DNA from: Candidatus Liberibacter solanacearum CLso-ZC1
Lineage (GTDB): Bacteria > Pseudomonadota > Alphaproteobacteria > Rhizobiales > Rhizobiaceae
Reading direction: 5' to 3'
DNA length: 64,000 bases
Assembly (NCBI RefSeq): GCF_000183665.1
Contig: NC_014774.1
Coordinates: 186,001 to 250,000 of the forward strand
Position 1 is the first letter of the stretch; each line of letters opens with the position of its first letter. The notes below the pieces were generated by a model, which made no database searches, was not told the DNA's origin, and was given only the letters and a program-made list of their open reading frames with translations. Below, one piece after another: positions 31,680-41,296 of the stretch. A program made the position numbers and the translations under genes.

Positions 31680-32654
31680 ATGATGCGAATTATGTCTATT
31701 ACAGATTCCGATGTTCTGCAACAAGCATGTGAATTTCTAGATGCTGGACTACCCATAGTGATTCCGACTGAAACTGTTTATGGTTTAGCCGTTAACGCCA
31801 GGGATCCTTCGGCTATCCGTCGTCTTTATGAAATAAAACAACGCCCTCCTACCAATCCTTTGATATGTCATGTAAGTAATATTTCTATGGTAAAGAAGTA
31901 TGCACATATTGATGACCTTTCGTTGCATTTATCAAAATTATTTTGGCCAGGTCCCCTAACTCTCGTACTAGACCTTTTGTCGGAAAATGATATTCATCCA
32001 TTAGCCATCTCTAACCTCAACACAGCCTGTTTTCGAGTTCCACGTGGCTTTGCCAAAAAGCTGATTGATACCTATGGCTATCCTTTAGCAATTCCATCCG
32101 CTAATATATCTGGACAAATAAGCACAACTAACATTCAACACATTTTATCTTCTCCTATTTGCAAACAAATACCACTGGCTATCGATGGAGGGATTTCTAA
32201 AATTGGCTTAGAATCAACTATTGTTAACGTCAAACATGACCAAACAATTCATATTTTACGTCCAGGTGGATTGGAAATAGACAAAATCGAAAAAGCTATA
32301 GGAGGGAAAATAGAATATTCCACTAGCGAGACAGCTACACCTCTATCTCCAGGAAGGTTACAATCACACTACGCACCACGATCTCAAGTAAGGCTGAGAG
32401 CCACCCATATCAATCCTGGAGAGGCCTTGATTCGTTTCGCTAATTTCCCCATTAAAAATAGTAAGAATGCCATCATATCCCTAAACTTAAGCAAATCTGG
32501 AAAATTAAAAGAAGCAGCATTTAATCTATTTAATTATATGAAAATAGCTGATGACAGCGGTGCGATTTCTATTGCTTTTAGCCCTATACCCAACCATGGA
32601 TTAGGTATAGCTATTAATAATAGGCTTGAAAGAGCAGCTGCACCACGCCCTTAA
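31680..32654 (+). CDS. tsaC: L-threonylcarbamoyladenylate synthase (TsaC/Sua5)
   Basis: This 324-residue Sua5-type protein has a YrdC domain with VIPTETVYGLAVNARDP (residues about 28-45), IYEIKQRP-like LYEIKQRPPTNPLICHV, and GLESTIVNV. A C-terminal Sua5 domain is announced by the linker SPGRLQSHYAP. It makes threonylcarbamoyl-AMP for tRNA t6A. It is the first chromosomal gene right of the prophage. Another in-frame ATG is two codons on, at 31692. Confidence 0.93.
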   Translation: MMRIMSITDSDVLQQACEFLDAGLPIVIPTETVYGLAVNARDPSAIRRLYEIKQRPPTNPLICHVSNISMVKKYAHIDDLSLHLSKLFWPGPLTLVLDLLSENDIHPLAISNLNTACFRVPRGFAKKLIDTYGYPLAIPSANISGQISTTNIQHILSSPICKQIPLAIDGGISKIGLESTIVNVKHDQTIHILRPGGLEIDKIEKAIGGKIEYSTSETATPLSPGRLQSHYAPRSQVRLRATHINPGEALIRFANFPIKNSKNAIISLNLSKSGKLKEAAFNLFNYMKIADDSGAISIAFSPIPNHGLGIAINNRLERAAAPRP

Positions 32655-32674
32655 TCTAATTCAAGGACAATTCC

Positions 32675-34102
32675 ATGAATAAATTATCTCCTGACCTAGT
32701 TCAGAAATTCACATCTATTGTGGGACAAGAAGGAATATTACAAGACCAACAACTCATATCACCTTATCTCAAAGAAGAAAGAAATCTTTATCATGGGACA
32801 TCTCCTCTCGTCTTGCTCCCATCTTGTACGAATGAAGTATCCCAAATTCTAAAATTAGCTACAGCAACAAGAACGCCAATCACACCACAAGGGGGAAACA
32901 CAGGGCTTGTTGGCGGACAAATACCACGTAGAAATAAAAAAGATATCATTCTATCGCTTGAGCGTATGAATCGCATCCGAGATATTGACTTAATAAGCAA
33001 TACTATTTCGGTTGATGCTGGCATAAATCTCTTAAACGTACGAAAATTAGCAGAAAAATACCATCGACTCTTTCCCCTTTCCCTTCCATCAGAACAATTC
33101 TGTCAGATAGGAGGAAACCTTGCAACTAACGCAGGAGGAACAGCTGTATTATCCTATGGCAATATAAGAGATCTCTGTTTAGGAATAGAAGCTGTTCTTC
33201 CTACTGGCGAAACTTGGAATGGCATGCGTAAACTGATAAAAGATAATAGCTGTTATGATGTGCGAGATTTATTGATAGGATCAGAAGGAACACTAGGCAT
33301 CATTACTGGCGCTGTACTTAAACTATTTCCTTATCCAACTGGGAAACAAGTTGCATTGATCGCAGTAAACTCCCTTGAAAAAGCTCTTCAATTACTACAG
33401 CTCTCTCAAAAAATTTCAGATAATACGCTTACGGCTTTTGAATTAATTTCTGATTCAATATTAGAGTTAGTTATAAAGCATATTCCATACAATTTCCCCA
33501 CTCTAAAACAATCATCTCCTTGGTATATATTGCTAGAAATTTCTACTACAGCAATAAAAGAGAAAGCCTATGAGATAATTGATACCATCTTATCAGAAGG
33601 ATTTAAAAAAGAGATAGTAACTGAATGGATATTATCTTCTTCTGATACTGACGAGAGGGAAAACTCAATCTGGTATCTACGCAACAATGTCCCCTTAGCA
33701 CAAAAAAAAGAAGGAAGATCTATCAAACATGATATTTCAATCCCTATAAAGGACATACCATCTTTCCTGAAAGAAGTAACAAATGCCGTATTATCTGTTT
33801 TTCCTACAACACGCATAGGTTTGTTCGGGCATATAGGAGATGGAAATATTCACTTTAATGTTTTCCCACCAACTAACGATAATCCAGAGGAATTCTTATC
33901 CCAAAATTGGAACGAAATAAATAATATCGTTTATTCCGTCGTTTTATCTTATGGAGGATCTATTGCTGCTGAACACGGCATTGGACAACTCCATAAAGAA
34001 AGATTAGGAAGAATACTTGATCCCACAGAAATGATGCTAATGAAAAAAATCAAGGAAACCTTTGATCCTGCTGGTATCATGAATCCAGGAAAATTTCTTT
34101 AA
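32675..34102 (+). CDS. FAD-linked oxidoreductase (GlcD / D-2-hydroxyglutarate dehydrogenase-like)
   Basis: This 475-residue protein has a PCMH-type FAD-binding domain (TPITPQGGNTGLVGGQIP near residues 70-87, SEQFCQIGGNLATNAGG near 141-157, GSEGTLGIIT). The FAD-oxidase C-terminal domain carries FGHIGDGNIHFN and AAEHGIGQLHKERL. It oxidises a D-2-hydroxyacid; D-2-hydroxyglutarate or D-lactate are candidates. It is 20 bases from tsaC and probably co-transcribed. Confidence 0.88.
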   Translation: MNKLSPDLVQKFTSIVGQEGILQDQQLISPYLKEERNLYHGTSPLVLLPSCTNEVSQILKLATATRTPITPQGGNTGLVGGQIPRRNKKDIILSLERMNRIRDIDLISNTISVDAGINLLNVRKLAEKYHRLFPLSLPSEQFCQIGGNLATNAGGTAVLSYGNIRDLCLGIEAVLPTGETWNGMRKLIKDNSCYDVRDLLIGSEGTLGIITGAVLKLFPYPTGKQVALIAVNSLEKALQLLQLSQKISDNTLTAFELISDSILELVIKHIPYNFPTLKQSSPWYILLEISTTAIKEKAYEIIDTILSEGFKKEIVTEWILSSSDTDERENSIWYLRNNVPLAQKKEGRSIKHDISIPIKDIPSFLKEVTNAVLSVFPTTRIGLFGHIGDGNIHFNVFPPTNDNPEEFLSQNWNEINNIVYSVVLSYGGSIAAEHGIGQLHKERLGRILDPTEMMLMKKIKETFDPAGIMNPGKFL

Positions 34103-34169
34103 AAAAATAAACTTTTCCCGCTACAATTAAAAATTATTTTCATAATAAAAAACAAAGAAAAATTATTGT

Positions 34170-34784
34170 TTATAAAACGGTGCGAGAACGAATCGCCTCA
34201 AAAAGCGTCCCTTCATCAAGATAGTCTAACTCACTGCCTATAGGGATACCATATGCCAACCGAGTGATTTTAATATTCATATTTTTAAGTTTATCCATAA
34301 TGTAATGAGCTGTAGTCTGCCCCTCAATCGTAGCACTAATAGCAAGAATTAGTTCGCGAATTTTTTTAACTTTGATTCTCTCTATCAAAGATTGTATTCC
34401 TATATCCTCTGGACCAATGCTATCCAGAGGGGAAAGGGTTCCACCAAGAACATGATAAAGCGCATTTACCGCTCCAGCACGCTCTAAAGCCCATAAATCA
34501 GCTACATCTTCTATTACCACAATTACAGAACTATCACGCTGCTCATCTATGCAAATAATACAAGGATCTATAGTATCAATATTTCCACAAATAGAACACA
34601 AACAAACTTTTTTATATATATCCGCCATAGTGTCCGCTAATGGACCTAACAATTGTTCCTTTTTCTTAACCAAATGCAAAGTCGCCCTCCTAGCAGAACG
34701 AGGTCCAAATCCTGGAATACGCGCTAACATTTTAATAAGATTTTCAATTTCTATCCCTGTTATTTTTTTTTTCACACTAGACAT
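34170..34784 (-). CDS. recR: recombination mediator protein RecR
   Basis: I use ATG 34784 ([20 protein letters not shown]), giving 204 residues, the usual length; a TTG six codons earlier is possible. It has the helix-hairpin-helix [16 protein letters not shown], the zinc cluster C-L-C-S-I-C...C-I-I-C, a Toprim domain ([26 protein letters not shown]) and the C-terminal Walker-like segment. It works with RecF and RecO in gap repair. The ffs-dnaX-ybaB-recR order is typical of the group. Confidence 0.95.
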   Translation of the reverse strand: MSSVKKKITGIEIENLIKMLARIPGFGPRSARRATLHLVKKKEQLLGPLADTMADIYKKVCLCSICGNIDTIDPCIICIDEQRDSSVIVVIEDVADLWALERAGAVNALYHVLGGTLSPLDSIGPEDIGIQSLIERIKVKKIRELILAISATIEGQTTAHYIMDKLKNMNIKITRLAYGIPIGSELDYLDEGTLFEAIRSRTVL

Positions 34785-34955
34785 CCCTCTAAAACAGAAC
34801 AAAAATTATAGAGTTTCTTTGGAAAACCGCCGATAGTACTTTTGCCTATCTTTCTCAAATCCATTCCTTCAGGTTTAATGAAAAATTTATACCATTAACA
34901 ATTGATCTACTCTAAAGATTATAAAAAAGTCGAAGTTATATTTAAAATCCTGCCC

Positions 34956-35276
34956 TTATAAAGGCAAGTTTAATCCAGGAGGAAGCGACAATCCTGCTGT
35001 TGCTTCTTGAGTTTTTTCCGCAACAAGATCTTCTATTTTTTTATGAGCATCATTGTGAGCTGCAACTATCAAATCTTCTAATATTTCAGAATTTTCTTTG
35101 CATAACAAAGAATCCTCAATTTTCACTTCTAGAAGCATATGCTTTCCATTCAAACGAACACGAACCATACCTCCCCCAGCATTTCCTTCCACTTCTAAAG
35201 CCATAATTGATGACTTCATTTTTTCCATTTTCCCTTGGATTTCTTTAAACTGCCCCATCATTTTCATTATATTCAT
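34956..35276 (-). CDS. ybaB: nucleoid-associated protein YbaB/EbfC
   Basis: This 106-residue protein has the family pattern MMGQFKEIQGKMEKMKSSIM, then G-N-A-G-G-G-M-V-R-V and the closing ATAGLSLPPGLNLPL. It forms a dimeric tweezer that binds DNA. A good GGAGGTGAT ribosome site precedes it. It sits between dnaX and recR. Confidence 0.94.
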   Translation of the reverse strand: MNIMKMMGQFKEIQGKMEKMKSSIMALEVEGNAGGGMVRVRLNGKHMLLEVKIEDSLLCKENSEILEDLIVAAHNDAHKKIEDLVAEKTQEATAGLSLPPGLNLPL

Positions 35277-35343
35277 ATATAATCACCTCCATTATCAAAG
35301 ATTCTCTATAAAGATAAACTTCATATACACTTATTTCCCATCA

Positions 35344-35803
35344 TTATGAATGAGAGAAAGTACGGATACTAACAACTTGAGCATTAGGGAAAATAGCACG
35401 AACGGCTTGAATATCTGCACCTATGCGAAAATTATCATAACATTGTTCTAAAGCGAATCTTATTTCCCAATTTTTTCCTGTCCAATTTTTAAGATTCTTG
35501 ACAAGATTCTCGACAAATCCCTCAGGAGCATCTTTAGAACAAGCTACTTCTAATATTCCTATTTCAAAATAAAAAACACGAAGAAATTTCTGCGACATCT
35601 CCTTAAGATTATCATCATGATTATTCTCACATAACTCAGTTAATCGCTCCATATAATCATCGGAAGCACGTGAACTCAATTCTACACTCAACATGTTTGG
35701 CTTTTCAACAACCTCATTATCACCTGAGGGAAAAGATTTATTAGATGGTATATCCTTTTGGATCTTTGCAACACGAGTAAGGAGAGCTGGAGAACTCAAG
35801 AAA
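35344..35803 (-). CDS. dnaX: DnaX tau-specific C-terminal part, reached only by a frame change
   Basis: Read after a one-base shift at the A11 run, this frame gives N-D-F-L-S-S-P-A-L-L-T-R-V and continues to a domain ending RAIFPNAQVVSIRTFSHS. That domain has the conserved L-x-x-x-F-P-x-A-x-V ending of alphaproteobacterial DnaX. It has no start of its own except a TTG. It would bind the alpha polymerase subunit and DnaB in the tau form. Confidence 0.75.
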
Positions 35804-36979
35804 TCATTTTTTTTTTTGTTTTTCTTCCACTATATAGTGCGCAATTTCTTCTGGAGAGGGCAACTGAACAGAATGTGCCAAACGTATTAAAATCATTTCA
35901 ACAGCTTCCATAGGACGCGAAAAACCCTCTATCTCAGAAAGACCTTTCAAAATCATTTGCCAAAAACGAGAAAGAACGGTGACAGATACTTCTTTTGCAT
36001 ATCCAGATGCTCGTAAATTTTCAGCTTCACTATATAATAAAGTATCCGCCATTTCTGGAACGTATTTAATTCTTGTAACCAAATGGGTAAAATCGGCGAG
36101 ACCGTAGAGGACGACCGAAGGATTTGCGCCAGAATCATATTGTAAAGAAAATTCCTGTAACGCCTTAACAATATCCCCTTTTATTAAATACCCGAACAAA
36201 TCCATTATTCGATTCCGATCAGCAAGCGCAAGCATCAAACGCACAGTAGATGCCTCAATTTTATCGCCACATCGCGCAATAGCCTGATCCAACAAAGAAA
36301 GTCCATCACGCACTGATCCATCAGATGCTCGCGCAATCATTGCAATAGATTCAGGGTCAGATTCTATCGATTCTTGGCGCAAAATTTTTGTAAATAATCC
36401 AATGAGATTTCCAATAGATATTCGATGTAAATCGAAACGCTGACACCGAGACAATACCGTTATTGGAACTTTACGAATCTCTGTAGTAGCAAATATAAAT
36501 TTTACATGTGGAGGAGGCTCTTCAAGGGTTTTTAACAAACCATTAAAAGCAGCTGTAGATAACATCTGCACTTCATCCATGATATAAACCTTAAAACGCG
36601 CAGATATGGGCTTATAATACATTTGTTCAATTATTTCACGAACATCATCAATACTTGTATGAGAAGCAGCATCCAGCTCAACTACATCAACATGATTTCC
36701 CTGTATTATTGATTGGCAATGCTCTCCAAATCCCTCAAATTCTACTGTAGGAATATCTACATCAGCCGTTTTATAATTTAAAGATCGCGCGATAATGCGA
36801 GCAGTAGTAGTTTTTCCAATACCCCTCGTGCCAGACAACATATAAGATTGTGCTATACGACCTGATTTAAAAGCATTAGCCAAAGTCTTAACCATAGGAT
36901 CCTGCCCTATTAAGTCAGAGAAACTCTGGGGACGATACTTTCGCGCTAAAATACAATAATTATTTTCAAACTTAGACAG
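35804..36979 (-). CDS. dnaX: DNA polymerase III subunit gamma/tau, gamma-length frame
   Basis: The frame carries YCILARKYRPQSFSDLIGQ (canonical N-terminus), Walker A GTRGIGKTT, the DEVQMLS Walker B and the AAA+ lid and collar domains. It ends Q-K-K-K at a TGA right after a run of eleven A (minus strand of 35807-35817). No ATG, GTG or TTG lies upstream of ARKYRP. A CTG at 36979 behind GAGAGAAG is the most likely start and gives 391 residues; the first ATG (36895) is too late. It loads the beta clamp. Slippage by one A would give a 544-residue tau. Confidence 0.85.
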   Translation of the reverse strand: MSKFENNYCILARKYRPQSFSDLIGQDPMVKTLANAFKSGRIAQSYMLSGTRGIGKTTTARIIARSLNYKTADVDIPTVEFEGFGEHCQSIIQGNHVDVVELDAASHTSIDDVREIIEQMYYKPISARFKVYIMDEVQMLSTAAFNGLLKTLEEPPPHVKFIFATTEIRKVPITVLSRCQRFDLHRISIGNLIGLFTKILRQESIESDPESIAMIARASDGSVRDGLSLLDQAIARCGDKIEASTVRLMLALADRNRIMDLFGYLIKGDIVKALQEFSLQYDSGANPSVVLYGLADFTHLVTRIKYVPEMADTLLYSEAENLRASGYAKEVSVTVLSRFWQMILKGLSEIEGFSRPMEAVEMILIRLAHSVQLPSPEEIAHYIVEEKQKKK

Positions 36980-37384
36980 GGAACTTCTCTCACAACTTTT
37001 TTAAAGAAATCCAATAGGAGAGGCTGAAAAGACGACCCACTATAACATTGCTAGGGCTGCTTCTTTCCAGACCTGACCCGGTTTACAAGAATAGCGTCCA
37101 TCTCCCAACCTCTCACTGCAATTATTAGAGATCTTTATATAAAAAACAAGCCAATATCACCAACTATTACATTAAATTTGCAATTTCAACTGCCCATGAT
37201 GCATATCAAAAAATAAATTATCCAATTTAAATAAACAATTAAAAGAATCACATATATTTAAGCTTATTAGCTTAATTTTTCTAAATATTTAACATACTAT
37301 TTTTCTTTCTTTACATACCAAGGAGAATAGATCATTCTGCCATACAATCAAAAAAATCCTTATAATTTGGATATAAGAAGATAA
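36980..37384. other. divergent intergenic region with ffs
   Basis: Apart from the SRP RNA, the part from 37115 to 37384 is AT-rich and contains no gene. It should hold the ffs promoter (leftward) and the promoter of the SH3 gene (rightward). Confidence 0.5.
37018..37114 (-). ncRNA. ffs: signal recognition particle RNA (4.5S, small bacterial type)
   Basis: On the minus strand the apical loop reads GGGTCAGGTCTGGAAAGAAG followed by CAGCCCTAGCA, the universally conserved SRP loop (GGTCAGG...GGAA...AGCAGCC). The ends AGAGG and CCTCT pair to close the hairpin at about 97 nt. The ends are approximate. It lies just upstream of dnaX, as in many alphaproteobacteria. It binds Ffh for co-translational targeting. 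Confidence 0.92.
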
Positions 37385-37918
37385 ATGTCTAGAATTTCAC
37401 ATATTTTTTTTATTTCTACGTTAGCAATATATTTCTACGTGGTACAAGCCCCTATCTTTTCCCAAGAGGTAGAAATATCTAAAAAACAACTTATACCACG
37501 TTTTGTCACAATTAAATCCAATCGCGCCAATGCTCGTATAGGACCTGGAACAATATATACTGTTGTTTGCACATACCTAATAAGAGGTCTACCAGTTGAA
37601 ATTATCCAGGAATATGAAAACTGGAGACAAATCCGTGATGTTGATGGAACAACTGGTTGGATAAACAAAATTTTACTTTCCAACAAACGTTCTGCTATCG
37701 TTTCTCCATGGAATCGCAAAGAAAAGAATCGACCATATATTGATTTACATCAAAAACCAGAAACACAATCCATAGTCGTTGCTAAAGTTGAACCTGGGGT
37801 TTTACTAACAATACGCGAATGCTCTGGAGAATGGTGTTTTGGATATAATTCAGACGTAGAAGGATGGATTAAGCAAAAAAAAATTTGGGGAATATACCCT
37901 GGCGAAGTATTCAAATAG
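37385..37918 (+). CDS. exported bacterial SH3-domain protein
   Basis: This 177-residue protein has an N-terminal signal sequence (about residues 1-26, ending near IFSQ). A first SH3-like repeat reads VTIKSNRANARIGPGTIYTV...TTGWINKILLS. A second weaker one follows with YIDLHQKPETQSIVVAKVEP and EGWIKQKKIWG. It is probably periplasmic and binds the cell wall. This single-copy type (DUF1058/SH3_4) is common in Rhizobiales. The partner is unknown. Confidence 0.82.
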   Translation: MSRISHIFFISTLAIYFYVVQAPIFSQEVEISKKQLIPRFVTIKSNRANARIGPGTIYTVVCTYLIRGLPVEIIQEYENWRQIRDVDGTTGWINKILLSNKRSAIVSPWNRKEKNRPYIDLHQKPETQSIVVAKVEPGVLLTIRECSGEWCFGYNSDVEGWIKQKKIWGIYPGEVFK

Positions 37919-38085
37919 CGAGAATGTTTCTATACAAAACAATCAGTTTTTATAGTAATTATCTAAAAATATATAATTCTTCCTATATATTATAGAATAA
38001 ATTTAATAGTATTCTGAAGATAAGTCTCCTTATACCACCATAATTAAATCCAATGAATCATAGCATATTGAAGAATAAAGAAATC

Positions 38086-38838
38086 ATGGAAAATGTCCTT
38101 ATTATTATTCCCGCTCGAATAAAATCAACAAGAATCCCTGGAAAAATTCTTGCCGATATAAACGGAATGCCTATGCTATTCCATACTGCTATCCGTGCAC
38201 AAAAAGCAAATATTGGACGTGTAATAATTGCCGTTGACGATAAAAAAACAAGCGAAGTCATGTCTCGAGAAGGTTTCGAAACCATAATCACCAATGCAAG
38301 TCACCAATCAGGCTCTGATCGCATATTTGAAGCTTTGAATCTTATAGATTCAGAACAAAAAGCTAAAATAATTGTCAATGTACAAGCAGATATTCCAAAC
38401 ATAGAACCTGAAATTTTAGCAGCCACTCTCCTCCCTTTACAAAATCCCATAGTGGATATAGGAACTATTGCAACAGAAATTCATGATAGCAAAGGGGTGG
38501 ATGATCCAAATGTTGTGAAAATAGTAACCTCTCCGTCTAAAAATGAATGTTTGCGTTCACTTTATTTTACACGCTCTAAAGCCCCCTATGGCATAGGACC
38601 ATTTTACCAACATCTCGGTATCTATGCTTATAGACGCGAAGCATTAAAACACTTTACTCAACTTCCTCCCTCTATTCTAGAGAAAAGGGAATCTCTTGAA
38701 CAATTACGTGCTTTAGAAAACGGTATGCGCATTGACGTTAAAGTAGTCCAATCAAATGCAATAAGCGTTGATACTGCAGATGATTTAGCAAAAGCTCGTA
38801 TTTTAATGTCTCATTGCCGTTATGAGGACTTTTTATAG
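38086..38838 (+). CDS. kdsB: 3-deoxy-manno-octulosonate cytidylyltransferase
   Basis: I use the ATG at 38086, giving the usual 250 residues (MENVLIIIPARIKSTRIPGK); an ATG at 38053 would add 11 residues. It has the nucleotide-binding PARIKSTRIPGKIL, QSGSDRIFEAL, NVQADIPNIEPEIL and the HLGIYAYRREAL signature. It activates Kdo for the lipopolysaccharide core. That fits the lipid A genes nearby. Confidence 0.95.
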   Translation: MENVLIIIPARIKSTRIPGKILADINGMPMLFHTAIRAQKANIGRVIIAVDDKKTSEVMSREGFETIITNASHQSGSDRIFEALNLIDSEQKAKIIVNVQADIPNIEPEILAATLLPLQNPIVDIGTIATEIHDSKGVDDPNVVKIVTSPSKNECLRSLYFTRSKAPYGIGPFYQHLGIYAYRREALKHFTQLPPSILEKRESLEQLRALENGMRIDVKVVQSNAISVDTADDLAKARILMSHCRYEDFL

Positions 38839-38873
38839 AAAATAATATTTAAAAAAATCAGCGCTCCCAAAAA

Positions 38874-40001
38874 TCAAAGATAAAATGCTTGATGATTAGC
38901 TATACGCATAAATGTTGCCGTATCACTAAGAGAAGAAAACATTGATCTATCCGTCCCAGTTATAAAAATTTGACTTCCTATATCACTGACAATTCGAAAT
39001 AGTGCATTGCGCCTACCCTCATCAAGATGTGCCGAAATTTCATCTAACAACAAGATAGGAGCAAAACCGGTTGTATTAGATATTAGACGTGCATGCGCTA
39101 AAAAAATTCCAACTAAAACAACCTTTTGTTCTCCTGTTGAACCATGAACTATTTTTATATCTTTATCACAATAATCAACAACTAAATCACTACGATGCGG
39201 TCCTATTAAGGTACGCCTTGCAATAGAATCAATTCTGCGTCCATCAAAAAGAATTTTTACATATTCTTGTTTTAATTCAAGAAAAGATTGGTTTAATTTA
39301 CCATCTAGAAATCCCGTTAGATTTAACTCAACATGAGGAAAGTTTTCTTTTTGTATATATTCCGCCATTAAAGAAGATAGTTCATCTATCATTTTTACAC
39401 GCGCAATATCTATTTCTACTCCTAAACCTGCCATTTGCGATTCAATACTACTACACCACGATGGATCAAAACAACCTTCAGACAATAAACGGTTGCGACC
39501 ACGCATTAAACGTTCAAAATCAATTATGCGACGTCTATGCCTTGGATCAATAGAAAAAACCATTCTATCAAGGAAACGACGTCTTTCTGTAGAAGGACCA
39601 CTGAAAATTCGATCCATAGAAGGAACTAACCAACTAACTCTTAAATGAGAATTTAGTTCATCTACAACGCGTATTGCAACGTCATTTATTCTCAAACATC
39701 GTATACTTCTATCATCTTTTGATTCTAATTTTATGGATATCTCCGCCAATCCATCCATTCCTTCTACGCATGCAAAAGTAGAAAACAAAGATAAAGATCC
39801 TATACGGGTTACATCCGAATATGATGCACGACGCAATCCACGACCTGGAGATAATAACGATATAGCCTCTAAAATATTAGTTTTACCTGCTCCATTATCC
39901 CCGACAAAAATAGTTTGCTGAGAATCGAATACAAGCCGCAAGGAAACATAGTTACGAAATTCACTAACATTTAAGCGCTTAATTTTGATTTTATTAATCA
40001 T
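38874..40001 (-). CDS. recF: DNA replication and repair protein RecF
   Basis: This 375-residue SMC-like ATPase has Walker A VGDNGAGKTNILEAISLLSP near the N-terminus, STERRRFLDRMV, the signature STGEQKVVLVGIFLAHA, Walker B ILLLDEISAHLDEGRR and a D-loop. It loads RecA at gaps with RecR and RecO. Divergent from kdsB's direction, it stands alone. Confidence 0.95.
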   Translation of the reverse strand: MINKIKIKRLNVSEFRNYVSLRLVFDSQQTIFVGDNGAGKTNILEAISLLSPGRGLRRASYSDVTRIGSLSLFSTFACVEGMDGLAEISIKLESKDDRSIRCLRINDVAIRVVDELNSHLRVSWLVPSMDRIFSGPSTERRRFLDRMVFSIDPRHRRRIIDFERLMRGRNRLLSEGCFDPSWCSSIESQMAGLGVEIDIARVKMIDELSSLMAEYIQKENFPHVELNLTGFLDGKLNQSFLELKQEYVKILFDGRRIDSIARRTLIGPHRSDLVVDYCDKDIKIVHGSTGEQKVVLVGIFLAHARLISNTTGFAPILLLDEISAHLDEGRRNALFRIVSDIGSQIFITGTDRSMFSSLSDTATFMRIANHQAFYL

Positions 40002-40120
40002 AATCTATAAGGCACAAAAAATGCAAAAAATCCTTTACCTATTCCATTATAAAAAGAAACCTACCATAAAATAAAAAATAATAGGAATCTAACAGCAACG
40101 TCTTTATTAACAATCATCTT

Positions 40121-41296
40121 TCAATAAACAGAAGAACTATCCTGCCTTTCCAATACTTGAAGCACTACTTCCGCCGCCACTTGACCTGCTGGCCTTTTAG
40201 TACTCATATAACTCCATAATGTTTCAAAGGAATCTAACATAGCACGACGCTGACAAGTATCAGTGGACAGTCTTTCAATCCAACGAACTAATGCTTCAGA
40301 ACGTATCATATTATTGAAATACTCAGGAACTGCAGGATAGTCAATAATAAGATTAGGCAAAGCACAAGTCCATGTCTTGATATAAAAACTCAAAAAATTC
40401 ACAATCCAATCTGATTTATAAACAGAAACAACAGGAATACCACACAGCGCTAATTCTAAAATAACTGTACCAGATGCTGCCATTGCAGCATCACATTCCA
40501 TAAACAATTTCTTTTTTTGCTCTTCACCCACAATAATTTCAGGACATATATCCCATCCCGAGACTATCCGGCGCACAAGATTTTCTTGCGACGATACTGT
40601 GACTAATGAAAATTTAAAAGTGGGATTTCTCTTAACAAGAGATATCATCGCCTTTCCAAAAATTGGCAAAATTTTAGAAATCTCTTTAGCTCGAGATCCC
40701 GGCAACAAAAGTATTTTTTTCTGTTCAGAAGAAGTATATTGTTTGTTCTTTTGTTTATTATAAACCTCTAATACTGTAGAATCAGCGCTCAAAGGATGAC
40801 CAACAAATATTGTAGAAGGCCCCTCTAGTCTACGCATAACCTCTGCCTCAAACGGAAGAATAGAGATAACATGATCAATATATGAACGCATATTACGAGC
40901 GCGTCCTTCACGCCACGCCCAAACGCTTGGACAAACGTAATTAACGATTGGAAGTTGGGGCAATCTTTTCCGAATGCGTTTTGCCACACGATGAGTAAAA
41001 TCAGGATTATCAACAATCAATAAAACATCTGGCTTGGATAAAACAATTAATTCTACCGTTTGATTAATACGCCAAATAAATCGGGGTAAATGTTTGATAA
41101 CCTGCATAATTCCAATTATTGACAGTTCAGAGAAATCAAATAAAGAAACAAGCCCTTCTTTTTGCAAAGAACTTCCTCCAACTCCTACTAAACTAATGGG
41201 GTCAGGAATCATCTCTTTAAGAGATTTGATCAAGTCGCCAGCAAGGATATCTCCTGATATCTCACCCGCAATAACAGCAATCTTAACCGAACTCAT
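40121..41296 (-). CDS. lpxB: lipid-A-disaccharide synthase
   Basis: This 391-residue glycosyltransferase begins IAVIAGEISGDILAGDLIKS, the family signature (G-E-x-S-G-D). It also has PDFTHRVAKRIR, YVCPSVWAWREGRA, FVGHPL, LLLPGSRAKEI and AASGTVILELAL. It joins UDP-diacylglucosamine and lipid X at the inner membrane. It overlaps lpxI by four bases and ends the long envelope cluster. Confidence 0.95.
   Translation of the reverse strand: MSSVKIAVIAGEISGDILAGDLIKSLKEMIPDPISLVGVGGSSLQKEGLVSLFDFSELSIIGIMQVIKHLPRFIWRINQTVELIVLSKPDVLLIVDNPDFTHRVAKRIRKRLPQLPIVNYVCPSVWAWREGRARNMRSYIDHVISILPFEAEVMRRLEGPSTIFVGHPLSADSTVLEVYNKQKNKQYTSSEQKKILLLPGSRAKEISKILPIFGKAMISLVKRNPTFKFSLVTVSSQENLVRRIVSGWDICPEIIVGEEQKKKLFMECDAAMAASGTVILELALCGIPVVSVYKSDWIVNFLSFYIKTWTCALPNLIIDYPAVPEYFNNMIRSEALVRWIERLSTDTCQRRAMLDSFETLWSYMSTKRPAGQVAAEVVLQVLERQDSSSVY

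Noticed and set aside
38053..38086. Upstream ATG of kdsB as start
   Set aside because: It adds 11 residues not seen in the family; the ATG at 38086 gives the standard length. It remains possible.
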